Of a stretch of 64,000 bases of DNA, positions 1 through 14,004 are shown one piece after another; within the stretch, counting starts at the first letter, position 1; every line of letters starts with the position of its first letter. Made by a program: the position numbers and the translations under genes. The stretch comes from Atherix ibis (lineage: Eukaryota; Arthropoda; Insecta; Diptera; Athericidae). The notes under the pieces are model-generated. The model did no database searches. It was not told the origin of the DNA and saw only the letters and a list, made by a program, of their open reading frames with translations. The stretch covers positions 72,774,806 through 72,838,805 of the forward strand of contig OY282608.1 of the NCBI GenBank assembly GCA_958298945.1, given 5' to 3'.

Positions 1-1428
1 CAAACCAACAAACCAACAAACCAACAAACCAACAAACCAACAAACGAACAAACTAACAAACCAACAAACGAATAAACCAACAAACCAACAAACCAACAAG
101 CCAACAAACCAACAAGCCAACAAACGAACAAACAAATAAACCAACAAACCAACAAACCAACAAACCAACAAACCAACAAACCAACAAACCAACAAACCAA
201 CAAACGAACAAACAAATAAACCAACAAACCATCAAACCAACAAACAAACAAACCAACAAACCAACAAACCAACAAACCAACAAACCAACAAGCCCACAAA
301 CCAACAAACCAAGAAACGAACATGCCAAAAAGCCAACAAGCCAACAAACCAACAAGCCAACAAACGACAAACCAAAAAGCCAACAAACGAACAAACCAAA
401 AAACAAATAAACCAACAAACCAACAAACCAACAAACCAACAAACCAACAAACCAACAAACCAACAAACGAACAAACGAACAAACGAACAAACCAACGAAC
501 CAACAAACCAACAAACGAACAAACCAACAAACCAACAGACCAACAAACCAACAAACCAACAAACGAACAAGCCAACAAGCCAACAAACCAACAAACCCAC
601 AAGCCAACAAGGCAACGAGCCAACAAGCCAACAAACCAACAAGCCAACAAACGAACAAACCAACAAACCAACAAACCAACAAACCAACAAACCAACAAAC
701 CAACAAACCAACAAACCAACAGGCCAACAAGCCAACAAACCAACATGCCAACAAACCAAAAAATCAACAGACCAACATGCCAACAAGCCAACAAGCCAAC
801 AAACCAACAAGCCAACAAACGAACAAACTAAAAAGCCAACAAACGAACAAACCAAAAAACAAACAAACCAACAAACCAACAAACCAACAAACCAACAAAC
901 GAACAAACGAACAAACGAACAAACCAACAAACCAACAAACCAACAAACCAACAAACGAACAAACCAACAAACCAACAGACCAACAAACCAACAAACCAAC
1001 AAACCAACAAACCAATAAGCCAACAAGCCAACAAACCCACAAGCCAACAAGGCAACGAGCCAACAAGCCAACAAACCAACAAGCCAACAAACGAACAAAC
1101 CAACAAACCAACAAACCAACAAACCAACAAACCAACAAACCAACAAACCAACAAACCAACAAACCAACAGGCCAACAAGCCAACAAACCAACATGCCAAC
1201 AAACCAAAAAACCAACAGACCAACAAGCCAACAAATTAACAAACCAACAAACCAACAAATCAACAAACCAACAAACCAAAAAACCAACAAACCAACAAAC
1301 CTACAAACCAACAAACCAACAAACCAACAAACCAAAAAACCAACAAACGCACAAACCAACAAACCAAAAAGCCAACAAACCAACAAACGAACAAAACAAC
1401 AAAAACCAACAAACCAACAAACCAACAA
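1..1428. repeat. Higher-order block A, left copy 1
   Basis: This block carries the G-rich landmark GGCAACGAGCC at 611 and again at 1051, exactly 440 bases (55 units) apart, each preceded by the same CCCACAAGCCAAC context. It also has the CATGCC-type units (322, 745, 777, 1193) and an AAATTAAC unit near 1230. The same landmark set recurs at 2300-4323 and 55290-57298. A one-base contraction (AAACGAC, 7 bases) lies near 364. Block edges are approximate because they are defined only by which variant units are present. Confidence 0.75.
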
Positions 1429-2299
1429 ATGAACAAACCAACAAACCAACAAACTAACAAACCAACAAACCAACAAACCAACAAACCAACAAACCAACAA
1501 GCCAACAAGCCAACAAGCCAACAAACCAACAATTCAACAAACGAACAAACGAACAAACCAACAAACCAACAAACGAACAAATCAACAAACCAACAAACCA
1601 ACAAACCAACAAGCCAACAAACAAAAAATGAACAAACCAACAAACCATCAAACAAACAAACCAACAAAACAACAAACCAACAAACCGACAAACCAACAAA
1701 CCAACAAACCAACAAACCAACAAGTCAACAAACCAACAAACCAACAAACCAACAAACCAACAAAGCAACAAACCAACAAACCAACAAACCAACAAGCCAA
1801 CAAACCAACAAACCAACAAACCAAAAAACCAACAAAAAACAAATTAACAAACCAACAAACTAACAAACCAACAAACCAAAAAGCCAACAAACCAACAAGC
1901 CAACAAACGAACAACCCAACAAACAAAAAAACCGACAAACCAACAAACCAACAAACGAACAAACCAACAAACAAACAAACCAACAAACCAACAAACCAAC
2001 AAACCAACAAACCAACAAGCCAACAAACCAAACAACCATCAAACCAACAAGCCAACAAGCCAACAAACCAACAAGCCAACAAACGAAAAACCAACAAACA
2101 AACAAACAAACAAACCAACAAACCAACAAACCAATAAGCCAACAAACCAACAAACCAACAAACCAACAAACCAACAAACCAACAAACCAAAAAACCAACA
2201 AACGAACAAACCAACAAACCAACAAGCCAACAAACCAACAAACCAACAAACCAACTAACCAACAAGCCAACAAACCAAAAAACCAACAAACCAACAAAT
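1429..2299. repeat. Higher-order block B, left copy 1
   Basis: It begins at the AAATGAAC unit around 1429. Landmarks are AAGTCAAC (GTCAAC at 1724) and CCGAC at 1932, following a run of A. The same ordered landmarks occur at 4635 and 4797, at 5212 and 5420, and at 57587 and 57803, which makes this one of four B copies in the window. Phase-breaking short units occur near 1625, 1830 and 2087. Confidence 0.7.
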
Positions 2300-4323
2300 C
2301 AACAAACGAACAAACCAACAAACCAACAAACCAACAAACCAACAAACCAAAAAACGAACAAACCAACAAACAAACAAACCAACAAACCAACAAACCAACA
2401 AACCAACAAACCAACAAACCAACAAACGAACAAACCAACAAGCCAACAAACCAAGAAACGAACATGCCAACAAGCCAACAAGCCAACAAGCCAACAAACC
2501 AACAAGCCAACAAACCAACAAGCCAACAAACGAACAAACAAATAAACCAACAAACCAACAAACCAACAAACCAACAAACCAACAAACCAACAAACGAACC
2601 AACAAATAAACCAACAAACCATCAAACGAACAAACAAACAAACCAACAAACCAACAAACCAACAAACCAACAAACCAACAAACCAACAAACCAACAAACC
2701 AACAAGCCAACAAACCAAGAAACGAACATGCCAACAAGCCAACAAGCCAACAAGCCAACAAACCAACAAGCCAACAAACGAACAAACCAAAAAGTCAACA
2801 AACGAACAAACCAAAAAACAAACAAACCAACAAACCAACAAACCAACAAACCAACAAACCAACAAACCAACAAACGAACAAACGAACAAACCAACAAACC
2901 AACAAACCAACAAACGAACAAACCAACAAACCAACAGACCAACAAACCAACAAACCAACAAACCAACAAGCAAACAAGCCAACAAACCCACAAGCCAACA
3001 AGGCAACGAGCCAACAAGCCAACAAACCAACAAGCCAACAAACGAACAAACCAACAAACCAACAAACCAACAAACCAACAAACCAACAAACCAACAAACC
3101 AACAAACCAACAAACCAACAGGCCAACAAGCCAACAAGCCAACAAACCAACATGCCAACAAACCAAAAAACCAACAGACCAACAAGCCAACAAATTAACA
3201 AACCAACAAACCAACAAATCAACAAACCAACAAACCAAAAAACCAACAAACCAACAAACCTACAAACCAACAAACCAACAAACCAACAAACCAAAAAACG
3301 AACAAACCAACAAACAAACAAACTAACAAACCAACAAACCAACAAACCAACAAACCAACAAACCAACAAACCAACAAACGAACAAACCAACAAACCAACA
3401 AACGAATAAACCAACAAACCAACAAACCAACAAACCAACAAACAAAAAAACCAACAAACCAACAAACGAACAAACAAATAAACCAACAAACCATCAAACC
3501 AACAAACAAACAAACCAACAAACCAACAAACCAACAAACCAACAAACCAACAAGCCAACAAACCAACAAACCAAGAAACCAACATGCTAACAAGCCAACA
3601 AGCCAACAAACCAACAAGCCAACAAACGAACAAACCAAAAAGCCAACAAACGAACAAACCAAAAAACAAACAAACCAACAAACCAACAAACCAACAAACC
3701 AACAAACCAACAAACGAACAAACGAACAAACCAACAAACCAACAAACCAACAAACGAACAAACCAACAAACCAACAGACCAACAAACCAACAAACCAACA
3801 AACCAACAAGCCAACAAGCCAACAAACCCACAAGCCAACAAGGCAACGAGCCAACAAGCCAACAAACCAACAAGCCAACAAACGAACAAACCAACAAACC
3901 AACAAACCAACAAACCAACAAACCAACAAACCAACAAACCAACAAACCAACAAACCAACAGGCCAACAAGCCAACAAACCAACATGCCAACAAACCAAAA
4001 AACCAACAGACCAACAAGCCAACAAATTAACAAACCAACAAACCAACAAATCAACAAACCAACAAACCAAAAAACCAACAAACCAACAAAGCAACAAACC
4101 AACAAACCAACAAACCAACAAGCCAACAGGCCAACAAGCCAACAAACCAACATGCCAACAAACCAAAAAACCAACAGACCAAAAAACCAACAAACCAACA
4201 AACCAACAAACCAACAAACCAACAAACCAAAAAACCAACAAACGCACAAACCAACAAACCAAAAAGCCAACAAACCAACAAACGAACAAAACAACAAAAA
4301 CCAACAAACCAACAAACCAACAA
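2300..4323. repeat. Higher-order block A, left copy 2
   Basis: It repeats the block A landmarks, with GGCAACGAGCC at 3002 and 3842 (840 bases, 105 units apart). The segment holding CATGCC, AAACAGACC-type and AAATTAAC units at 1193-1432 reappears at 3152 and 3984. Together with the B copy that follows, it forms a second A-B pair displaced by about 2.8 to 2.9 kb from the first, so the left end reads A-B-A-B. Confidence 0.72.
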
Positions 4324-6061
4324 ATGAACAAACCAACAAACCAACAAACTAACAAACCAACAAACTAACAAACCAACAAACCAACAAGCCAACAAGCCAA
4401 CAAGCTAACAAACCAACAATCCAACAAACGAACAAACGAACAAACCAACAAACCAACAAACGAACAAATCAACAAACCAACAAACCAACAAACCAACAAG
4501 CCAACAAACCAAAAAATGAACAAACCAACAAACCAACAAAGAAGCAAACCAACAAAACAACAAACCAACAAACCAACAAACCAACAAACCAACAAACCAA
4601 CAAACCAACAAACCAACAAACCAACAAACCAACAAGTCAACAAACCAACAAACCAACAAACCAACAAACCAACAAACCAACAAAGCAACAAACCAACAAA
4701 CCAACAAAAAAACAAACCAACAAACCAACAAACCAACAAACCAACAAGCCAACAAACCAACAAGCCAACAAACGAACAAACCAACAAACAAAAAAACCGA
4801 CAAACCAACAAACCAACAAACGAACAACCCAACAAACAAACAAACAAACAAACCAACAAACCAACAAACCAACAAGCCAACAAACCAAACAACCAACAAA
4901 CCAACAAGCCAACAAGCCAACAAACCAACAAGCCAACAAACGAACAAACCAACAAACAAACAAACCAACAAGCCAACAAACCAACAAACCAATAAGCCAA
5001 CAAACCAACAAACCAACAAACCAACAAACCAACAAACCAACAAACCAACAAACCAAAAATCCAACAAACGAACAAACCAACAAACCAACAAACCAAAAAA
5101 TTAACAAACCAACAAACCAACAAAGAAACAAACCAACAAAACAACAAACCAACAAACCAACAAACCAACAAACCAACAAACCAACAAACCAACAAACCAA
5201 CAAACCAACAAGTCAACAAACCAACAAACCAACAAACCAAAAAACCAACAAACCAACAAAGCAACAAACCAACAAACCAACAAGCCAACAAACCAACAAA
5301 CCAACAAACCAACAAACCAACAAAAAACAAACCAACAAACCAACAAACCAACAAACCAACAAACCAACAAGCCAACAAACCAACAAGCCAACAAACGAAC
5401 AAACCAACAAACAAAAAAACCGACAAACCAACAAACCAACAAACGAACAAACCAACAAACAAACAAACCAACAAACCAACAAACCAACAAACCAACAAGC
5501 CAACAAACCAAACAACCAACAAACCAACAAGCCAACAAGCCAACAAACCAACAAGCCGACAAACGAACAAACCAACAAACAAACAAACCTACAAACCAAC
5601 AAACCATCAAACCAATAAGCCAACAAACCAACAAACCAACAAACCAACAAACCAACAAACCAACAAACCAACAAACCAAAAAACCAACAAACGAACAAAC
5701 CAACAAACCAACAAGCCAACGAACCAACAAACCAACAAACCAACTAACCAACAAGCCAACAAACCAACAAACCAACAAACGAACAAACCAACAAACAAAC
5801 AAACCAACAAACCAACAAACCAACAAACCAACAAACCAACAAACCAACAAACCAACAAACCAACAGACGAACAAACCAACAAACCAACAAACGAACAAAC
5901 CAACAAACCAACAAACCAACAAACCAACAAGCCAACAAACCAAAAAACGAACAAACCAACAAACGAAGAAACAAACAAACCAACAAAACAACAAACCAAC
6001 AAACCAACAAACTAACAAACCAACAAACCAACAAACCAACAAACCAACAAACCAACAAACC
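4324..6061. repeat. Higher-order block B, left copies 2 and 3 in tandem
   Basis: It starts at the AAATGAAC unit near 4324, 2895 bases after the equivalent unit at 1429. GTCAAC occurs at 4635 and 5212 (577 apart) and CCGAC at 4797 and 5420 (623 apart), so two partial B copies sit side by side. The right-hand B block at 57299-58377 matches the second of these best: the two landmarks are offset by 52,375 and 52,383, a difference of one 8-base unit. Confidence 0.72.
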
Positions 6062-7070
6062 AACAAACCAACAAGCCAACAAGGGAACAAACCAACAAGC
6101 CAACAAACCAACAAACGAACAAACCAACAAACCAACAAACCAACAAACCCACAAACGAACAAACCAACAAACCAACAAACCAACAAACAAACAAACGAAC
6201 AAACCAACAAACCAACAAGCTGACAAACGAACAAACCATCAAACGAACAAACCAACAAACAAACAAACCAATAAACCAACAAACCAACAAACCAGCAAGC
6301 CAACAAACCAAAAAACCAACAAACCAACAAGCCAACAAGCACACAAACCAACAAGCCAACAAACGAGCAAACCAACAACCAAACAAACCAACAAACCAGC
6401 AAACGAACAAACCAAAAAACCAACAAACCAACAAGCCAACAAGCACACAAACCAACAAGCCAACAAACGAGCAAACCAGCAACCAAACAAACCAACAAAC
6501 CAACAAACCAACAAATCAACAAGCCAACAAACCAAAAAACGAACAAACCAACAAACCAACAAACCAACAAACCAACAAACAAACAAACCAACAAAACAAC
6601 AAAGCAACAAACCAACATACCAACAAACCAACAAACCAACAAACCAACAAACCAACAAACCAACAAGCCAAGAAGCCAACAAACCAACAGCCCAACAAAT
6701 CAACAAACCAACAAACCAACAAATGAAGAAACCAATAAACGAACAAACCAACAAACCAACAAACCAACAAACCAACAACCAACAAACCAACAAACCAACA
6801 AACCAACAAGCCGACAAACCAACAAGCCAACAAACGAACAAACCAACAAACAAACAGACCAACAAACCAAAAAAACCAACAAACCAACAAGCCAACAAAC
6901 CAAAAAACCAACGAACCAATAAACCAACAAACCAACAAACCAGCAAACCAAAAAACCAACAAACGAACAAACCAAAAAACCAACAAACCAACAAACCAAC
7001 AAACCAACAAACCAACAAACGAACAAACGAACAAACCAACAAACCAACAAACCAACAAACTAAAAAACGA
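6062..7070. repeat. Higher-order block C, left copy
   Basis: Landmarks in order are AAGGGAAC (6081), GCTGAC (6219), AAACGAGC (6361), AAAGCAACAAACC (6601), AAATGAAGAAACC (6721) and CAGACC (6855). From GCTGAC to the 6721 landmark, each has partners at exactly +52,159 and +54,060, so spacing is kept across about 660 bases in three places. Inside the block a 104-base (13-unit) duplication repeats the GCACAC to AAACGAGC segment: AAACGAGC at 6361 and 6465. Confidence 0.82.
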
Positions 7071-7268
7071 ACAAACAAACAAACCAACAAACCAACGAAC
7101 CAACAAGCCAACAAACCAACAAACCAACAAACCAACAAACCAACAAACCAACAAACCAACAAACCAACAAACGGACAAACCAGCAAACCAACAAACCAAC
7201 CTACCAACAAACGAACAAACCAACAAACAAACAAACCAACAAACCAACAAACCAACAAACCAACAAAT

Positions 7269-7300
7269 AAACAAACAAACAAACAAACAAACAAACAAAC
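7269..7300 (+). repeat. AAAC tetranucleotide run, 8 copies
   Basis: A 32-base perfect run of AAAC replaces the octamer and follows an AAAT. It equals four AAACAAAC variant units in a row, so it can arise from the octamer by local spread of that variant. Confidence 0.95.
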
Positions 7301-8189
7301 CAACAAACCAACAAACCAATAAACCAACAAACCAACAAACCAACAAACCAACAAACCAACAAACCAACAAACCAACAAACCAACAAACCAACAAACCAAC
7401 AAACCAACAAACCAACAAACCAACAAACCAACAAGCCAAGAAACCAACAAACCAAAAAACCAACAAACGAACAAACCAACAAACCAACAAACCAACAAAC
7501 TAACAAACCAACCAACCAACAAACCAACAAACGAACTAACCAACAAACCAACAAACCAACAAACGAACAAACCAACAAACCAACAAACCAACAAACCAAC
7601 AAACGAACAAACCAACAAAATAACAAACCAACAATCCAACAAACCAACAAGCCAACAAACGAACAAACCAACAAACAAACAAACCTACAAACCAACAAAC
7701 CAACAAACCAACAAGCCAACAAGCCAACAAGCCGACAAACCAACAAGCCAACAAACGAACAAACCAATAAGCAAACAAACCAACAAACCAACAAACCAAC
7801 AAACCAACAAACCAACAAACCAAAAAAACCAACAAACCAACAAGCCAACAAGCCAACAAACCAACAAGCCCACAAACGAGCAAACCAACAAATAAACAAA
7901 CCAACAAACCAAGAAACCAACAAACCAACAAACCAACAAACCAACAAACCAACAAACCAATAAACCAATAAGCCAACAAACCAACAAACCAACAAACCAA
8001 CAAACCAACAAACCAACAAACAAACAAACCAAAAAACTAACAAACCAACAAGCCAACAAACCAACAAACCAACAAACCAAAAAACCAACAAACGCACAAA
8101 CCAACAAACCAACAAAGCAACAAACCAACAAACCAACAAACGAACAAACCAACAAACAAACAAACCAACAAACCAACAAACCAACAAAT

Positions 8190-8217
8190 AAACAAACAAA
8201 CAAACAAACAAACAAAC
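8190..8217 (+). repeat. AAAC tetranucleotide run, 7 copies
   Basis: A 28-base perfect AAAC run after AAAT. Its counterpart in D copy 2 is at 13977-14004 with the same copy number. Confidence 0.95.
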
Positions 8218-10198
8218 CAACAAAACAACAAACCAACTAACCAACAAACCAACAAACCAACAAACCAACAAACCAACAAATAACAAACCAACAAACCAAC
8301 AAGCCAAGAAACCAACAAGCCAACAAACCAACAAACCAACAAATTAACAAACGAACAAACGAACAAACCAACAAACCAACAAACGAACAAACGAACAAAC
8401 CAACAAACCAACAAACGAACAAACCACAAACCAACAAACCAACAAACCAACAAACCAACAAGCCAAAAAACCAACAAACCAACAAACCAACAAGCCAACA
8501 AATCAACAAACCAACAAACGGACAAACCAACAAACGAACAAACCAACAAACCAACAAATGAACAAACGAACAAACCAACAAACCAACAAACCAACAAACC
8601 AAAAAACGAACAAACAAACAAACCAACAAACTAACAAACCAATAAACCAACAAACCACCAAACCAACAAACCAACAAACCAACAAACCAACAAACCAACA
8701 AACCAACAAACCAACAAACCAACAAACCAGCAAACCAACAAACCAACAAACCAACAAACGAACAAACCAACAAACAAACAAACCAACAAACAAACAAACC
8801 AACAAATAAACAAACATACAAACAAACAAACCAACAAACCAACAAACCAACAATCCAACTAACCAACAAACCAACAAACCAACAAGCCAAGAAACCAACA
8901 AACAAACAAACCAACAAACCAACAAACCAACAAACCAACAAACCAACAAACGAACAAACGAACAAACCAACAAACCAACAAACCAACAAACCAACAAACC
9001 AACAAACCAAAAAACCAACAAACCATCAAACCAATAAGCCAAAAAACCAACAAACCAACAAGCCAACAAGCCAACAAACCAACAAACGGACAAACCAACA
9101 AACGAACAAACCAACAAACCAACAAGCCAATAAACCAACACACCAACAAACCATCAGCCAACAAGCCAACAAACCAACAAACCAACAAACAAACAAACCA
9201 ACAAACCAACAAACCAACAAACCAACAAACAAACAAACCAACAAACCAACAAACCAACAAACCAACAAACCAACAAACCAACAAATCAACAAACCAACAA
9301 ACCAACAAACCAACAAGCCAACAAGCCAACTAACCAACAAACCAACAAACCAACAAACCAACAAACCTAAAACCCAACAAACGAACAAACCAACAAACCA
9401 ACAAACCAACAAACCAACAAACCAACAAACCAACAAACCAACAAAACAACAAACCAACAAACCAACAAACCAACAAACCAACAAACCAATAAACCAACAA
9501 ACCAACAAACCAATAAACCGACAAACCAGCAAACTAAAAAACCAACAAACCAACAAACCAACAAACCAAAAGACCAACAACCGAACAAACCAACAAACCA
9601 ACAAACCAACAAACCAACAAACCAACAAACCAACAATCCAACAAAGCAACAAACGAACAAACGAACAAACCAACAAACCATCAAACCAACGAACCAAAAA
9701 ACGAACAAACAAACAAACCAACAAACCAACAAACCAACAAACCAACAATCCAACAAACCAACAAGCCAACAAGCCATCAAACCAACAAGCCAACAAACGA
9801 ACAAACCAACAAACCAACAAACGAACAAACCAACAAATCAACAAGCCAACAAACCAACAAGCCAACAAACGAACAAACCAACAAACGAACAAACCAACAA
9901 ACGAACAAACCAACAAACCAACAAACCAACAAACCAACAAATCAGCAAACCAACAAACTAACAAACGAACAAACGAACAAACCAACAAACCAACAAACCA
10001 AAAAACGAACAAACAAACAAACCAACAAACTAACAAACCAACAAGCCAACAAACCAACAAACCAACAAACCAACAAACCAACAAACGGGCAAACCAACAA
10101 ACCAACAAAGCAACAAACCAACAAACCAACAAACGAACAAACCAACAAACAAACAAACCAACAAACCAACAAACCAACAAACCAACAAACCAACAAAT

Positions 10199-10222
10199 AA
10201 ACAAACAAACAAACAAACAAAC
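10199..10222 (+). repeat. AAAC tetranucleotide run, 6 copies
   Basis: A 24-base perfect run after AAAT, followed by CAAGAAATCATC. Its partner is at 15964-15987, offset 5765, also six copies. Confidence 0.95.
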
Positions 10223-12060
10223 CAAGAAATCATCAAACCATCAAACCAACAAACCAACAAACCAACAAACCAACAAACCAACAAACCAACAAACCAACAA
10301 ACCAACAAGCCAAGAAACCAACAAGCCAATAAACCAACAAACCAACAAACCAACAAATAAACAAACCAACAAACCAACAAACCAACAAACCAACAAACCA
10401 ACAAACCAACAAACGAACAAACGAACAAACGAACAAACGAACAAACGAACAAACCAACAAACCAACAAACCAACAAACCAACAAACCAACAAACCAACAA
10501 ACGAACAAACGAACGAACGAACAAACGAACAAACCAACAAACCAACAAACCAACAAACCAACAAACCAACAAACCAACAAACCAACAAGCCAACAAACTA
10601 AAAATCCAACAAACCAACAAGCCAACAAACCAAAAACCCAACAAACCAACATACCAACAAACCAAAAAACAAACAAACGAACAAACCAACAAACCAACAA
10701 ACCAACGAACCAACAAACCAACAAACCAACAAACCAACAAACCAACAAACCAACAAACCAACAAACCAACAAACCAACAAACCAACAAACCAACAAACCA
10801 ACAAACCAACAAACCAACAAACCAACAAACCAACAAACCAACAAACCAACAAACGAACAAACGAACAAACGAACAAACGAACAAACCAACAAACCAACAA
10901 ACCAACAAACCAACAAACCAACAAACCAACAAGCCAACAAACTAAAAATCCAACAAACCAACAAGCCAACAAACCAAAAAACCAACAAACCAACAAACCA
11001 ACAAACCAACAAACCAAAAACCAAACAAACGAACAAACCAACAAACCAACAAACCAACGAACCAACAAACCAACAAACCAACAAACCAACAAACCAACAA
11101 ACCAACAAACCAACAAACCAACAAACCAACAAACCAACAAACCAACAAACCAACAAACCAACAAACCAACAAGCCAACAAGCCAACAAACCAAAAAACGA
11201 ACAAACCAACAAGCCAACAAACGAACAAACAAATAAACCAACAAGCCAACAAATCAACAAACCAACAAGCCAACAAGCCAACAAACCAACAAACCAATAA
11301 GCCAACAAACCAAAAAACCAACAAACCAATAAACCAACAAACCAACAAACCAACAAATCAACAAACCAACAAACCAACAAACCAACAAACCAACAAACCA
11401 ACAAACCCACAAACCAACAAACCAACAAACCAACATGCCAACAAGCCAACAAGCCGACAAACCAACAAGCCAACAAACGAACAAACCAACACACAAACAA
11501 AGCAACAAACCAACAAACTAACAAACCAACAAACCAACAAACAAACAAACCCACAAACCAACAAAAACCAACAAACCAACAAACAAATAAACCAACAAAC
11601 CAACAAACCAACAAACAAACAAACCAACAGACCAACAAGCCAACAAGCCAACAAACCAACAAGCCAAAAAACGAACAAACCAACAAAAAAACGAACCAAC
11701 AAACAAACGAACAAACCAACAAACCAACAATCAAACAAACCAAAAAAACAACAAAAGAACAAACCAACAAACCAACAAACCAACAAACCAACAAACCAAC
11801 AAACCAACAAACCAACAAACCAACAAACCAACAAACCAACAAACCAACAAACTAACAAACCAACAAACCAACAAAAACCAACAAACCAACAAACAAATAA
11901 ACCAACAAACCAACAAACCAACAAACAAACAAACCAACAGACCAACAAGCCAACAAGCCAACAAACCAACAAGCCAAAAAACCAACATACCAACAAACCA
12001 AAAAAAAACGAACCAACAAACAAACGAACAAACCAACAAACCAACAATCAAACAAACCAA

Positions 12061-13480
12061 AAAAACAACAAAACAACAAACCAACAAACCAACAAGCCAA
12101 CAAACCAACAAGCCAACAAACCAACAAACCAACAAGCCAACAAACCAACAAACCAACAAGCCAACAAGCCAACAAACCAAAAAACCAACAAACGAACAAA
12201 TCAAATAACAAACAAACCAACAAACCAACAAACCAACAAACCAACAAGCCAACAAACCAACAAGCCAACAAACGAACAAACCAACAAACGAACAAACCAA
12301 CAAACCAACAAACCAACAAACGAGCAAAATTCAAGAAGCCAACAAACCAACAAGCCAACAAACGAACAAACAAATAAACCAACAAACCAACAAACCAACA
12401 AACCAACAAACCAACAAACCAACAAACCAACAAACGAACAAGCAAATAAAGCAACAAGCCAACAAACCAACAAACCAACAAACCAACAAACCAACAAACC
12501 AACAAACCAACAAACCAACAAGCCAACAAACGAACAAACCAACAAACCAACAAACCAACAAACTAACAAATTAACAAATGAACAAACAAATAAACCAACA
12601 AACCAACAAACCAACAAATCAACAAACCAACAAACCAACAAACCAACAAACCAACAAACCAACAAACCAACAAACCAACAAACCAACAAACCAACAAACC
12701 AACAAGCCAACAAACCAACAATCCAACAAACTAAAAAACCAACAAACCAACAAGCCAACAAACCAAAAATCCAACAAACCAACAAACCAACAAACCAAAA
12801 AACCAACAAACGAACAAACCAACAAACCAACAAACCAACAAACCAACAAACCAACAAACCAACAAACCAACAAACCAACAAACCAACAAGCCAACAAATC
12901 AAAAAACCAACAAACCAACAAACCAACAAACCAAAAAACCAACAAACGAAGAAACCAACAAACCAACAAACCAACAAACCAACAAGCCAACAAACCAAAA
13001 AACCAACAAACCAACAAACCAACAAACCAACAAACCAACAAACCAATAAGCCAACAAACCAAAAAACCAACAAACCAACAAACCAACAAGCAAACAAACC
13101 AACAAACAAATAAACCAACAAACCAACAAACCAACAAACCAACAAACCAACAAACCAACAAACCAACAAACCAACAAACCAACAAACCAACAAACCAACA
13201 AGCCAACAAACGAACAAACAAACAAACCAACAAACCAACAAACCAACAAACCAACAAACCAACAAACCAACAAACCAACAAACCAACAAACCAACAACCC
13301 AACAAACGAACAAACAAACAAACCAACAAACCAACAAATCAACAAACTAACAAACCAACAAACATATAAACCAACAAACCAACAAACCAACAAACCAACA
13401 AACCAACAAACCAACAAACGAAGAAACCAACAGACCAACAAACCAACAAACCAACAAACCATCAAACCAACAAACCAATA
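12061..13480. repeat. Mixed octamer segment between the two D copies
   Basis: This segment has landmarks seen elsewhere in E and F, including AAACGAAGAAACC (near 12945) and AAACGAACAAATCAA (near 12190). It also resembles 53421-54230: both begin with an AAATGAAC unit followed by AAACAAAT (12578 and 53505), and both carry the AAACGAAGAAACC unit further on. An unusual break, CAAAATTCAAGAAGCC, lies at about 12325-12340. No gene is seen. Confidence 0.6.
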
Positions 13481-13976
13481 AATCAACAAACCATCAAACC
13501 AACAAACCAACAAACCAACAAACCAACAAACCAACAAATAAACAAACAAACCAACAAACCAACAAACCAACAAGCCAACAAGCCAACAAGCCGACAAACC
13601 AACAAGCCAACAAACGAACAAACCAATAAACAAACAAACCAACAAACCAACAAACCAACAAACCAACAAACCAACAAACCAAAAAAACCAACAAACCAAC
13701 AAGCCAACAAGCCAACAAACCCACAAACGAGCAAACCAACAAACAAACAAACCAACAAACCAAGAAACCAACAAACCAACAAACCAACAAACCAACAAAC
13801 CAACAAACCAATAAACCAATAAGCCAACAAACCAACAAACCAACAAACCAACAAACCAACAAACCAACAAACCAACAAACAAACAAACCAAAAAACTAAC
13901 AAACCGACAAGCCAACAAACCAACAAACCAACAAACCAAAAAACCAACAAACGCACAAACCAACAAACCAACAAAT

Positions 13977-14004
13977 AAACAAACAAACAAACAAACAAAC
14001 AAAC
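13977..14004 (+). repeat. AAAC tetranucleotide run, 7 copies
   Basis: A 28-base perfect run after AAAT, the counterpart of 8190-8217 in the first D copy (offset 5787). Confidence 0.95.

Larger units (their letters stand above)
7071..12060. repeat. Higher-order block D, left copy
   Basis: It is marked by CTACCAAC following ACGGAC (about 7180-7202), AAAC tetramer runs (7269-7300, 8190-8217, 10199-10222), CGCAC at 8093 and CCTAAAACCC at 9366. A second copy at 13481-17300 has the tetramer runs at +5787 and +5765 and CCTAAAACCC at +5733. A third partial copy lies at the right end of the window. Near the end, an AACAAAAACC context at 11561 recurs at 11871, a local duplication of about 310 bases. 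The longest pure octamer run (10708-10854) is in this block. Confidence 0.75.

Noticed and set aside
12578..13369. + strand Asn/Gln/Thr-rich frame that looks like a prion-like or low-complexity protein
   Set aside because: It is the plain translation of AAACCAAC units. The ATG comes from an AAATGAAC variant, and equivalent frames exist throughout the array.
13360..13372. TATA-like ACATATAAAC (also near 18990, 19856, 22070 and 22923) as a promoter
   Set aside because: It is a single variant unit copied by the higher-order duplications. There is no gene downstream and no other promoter element.
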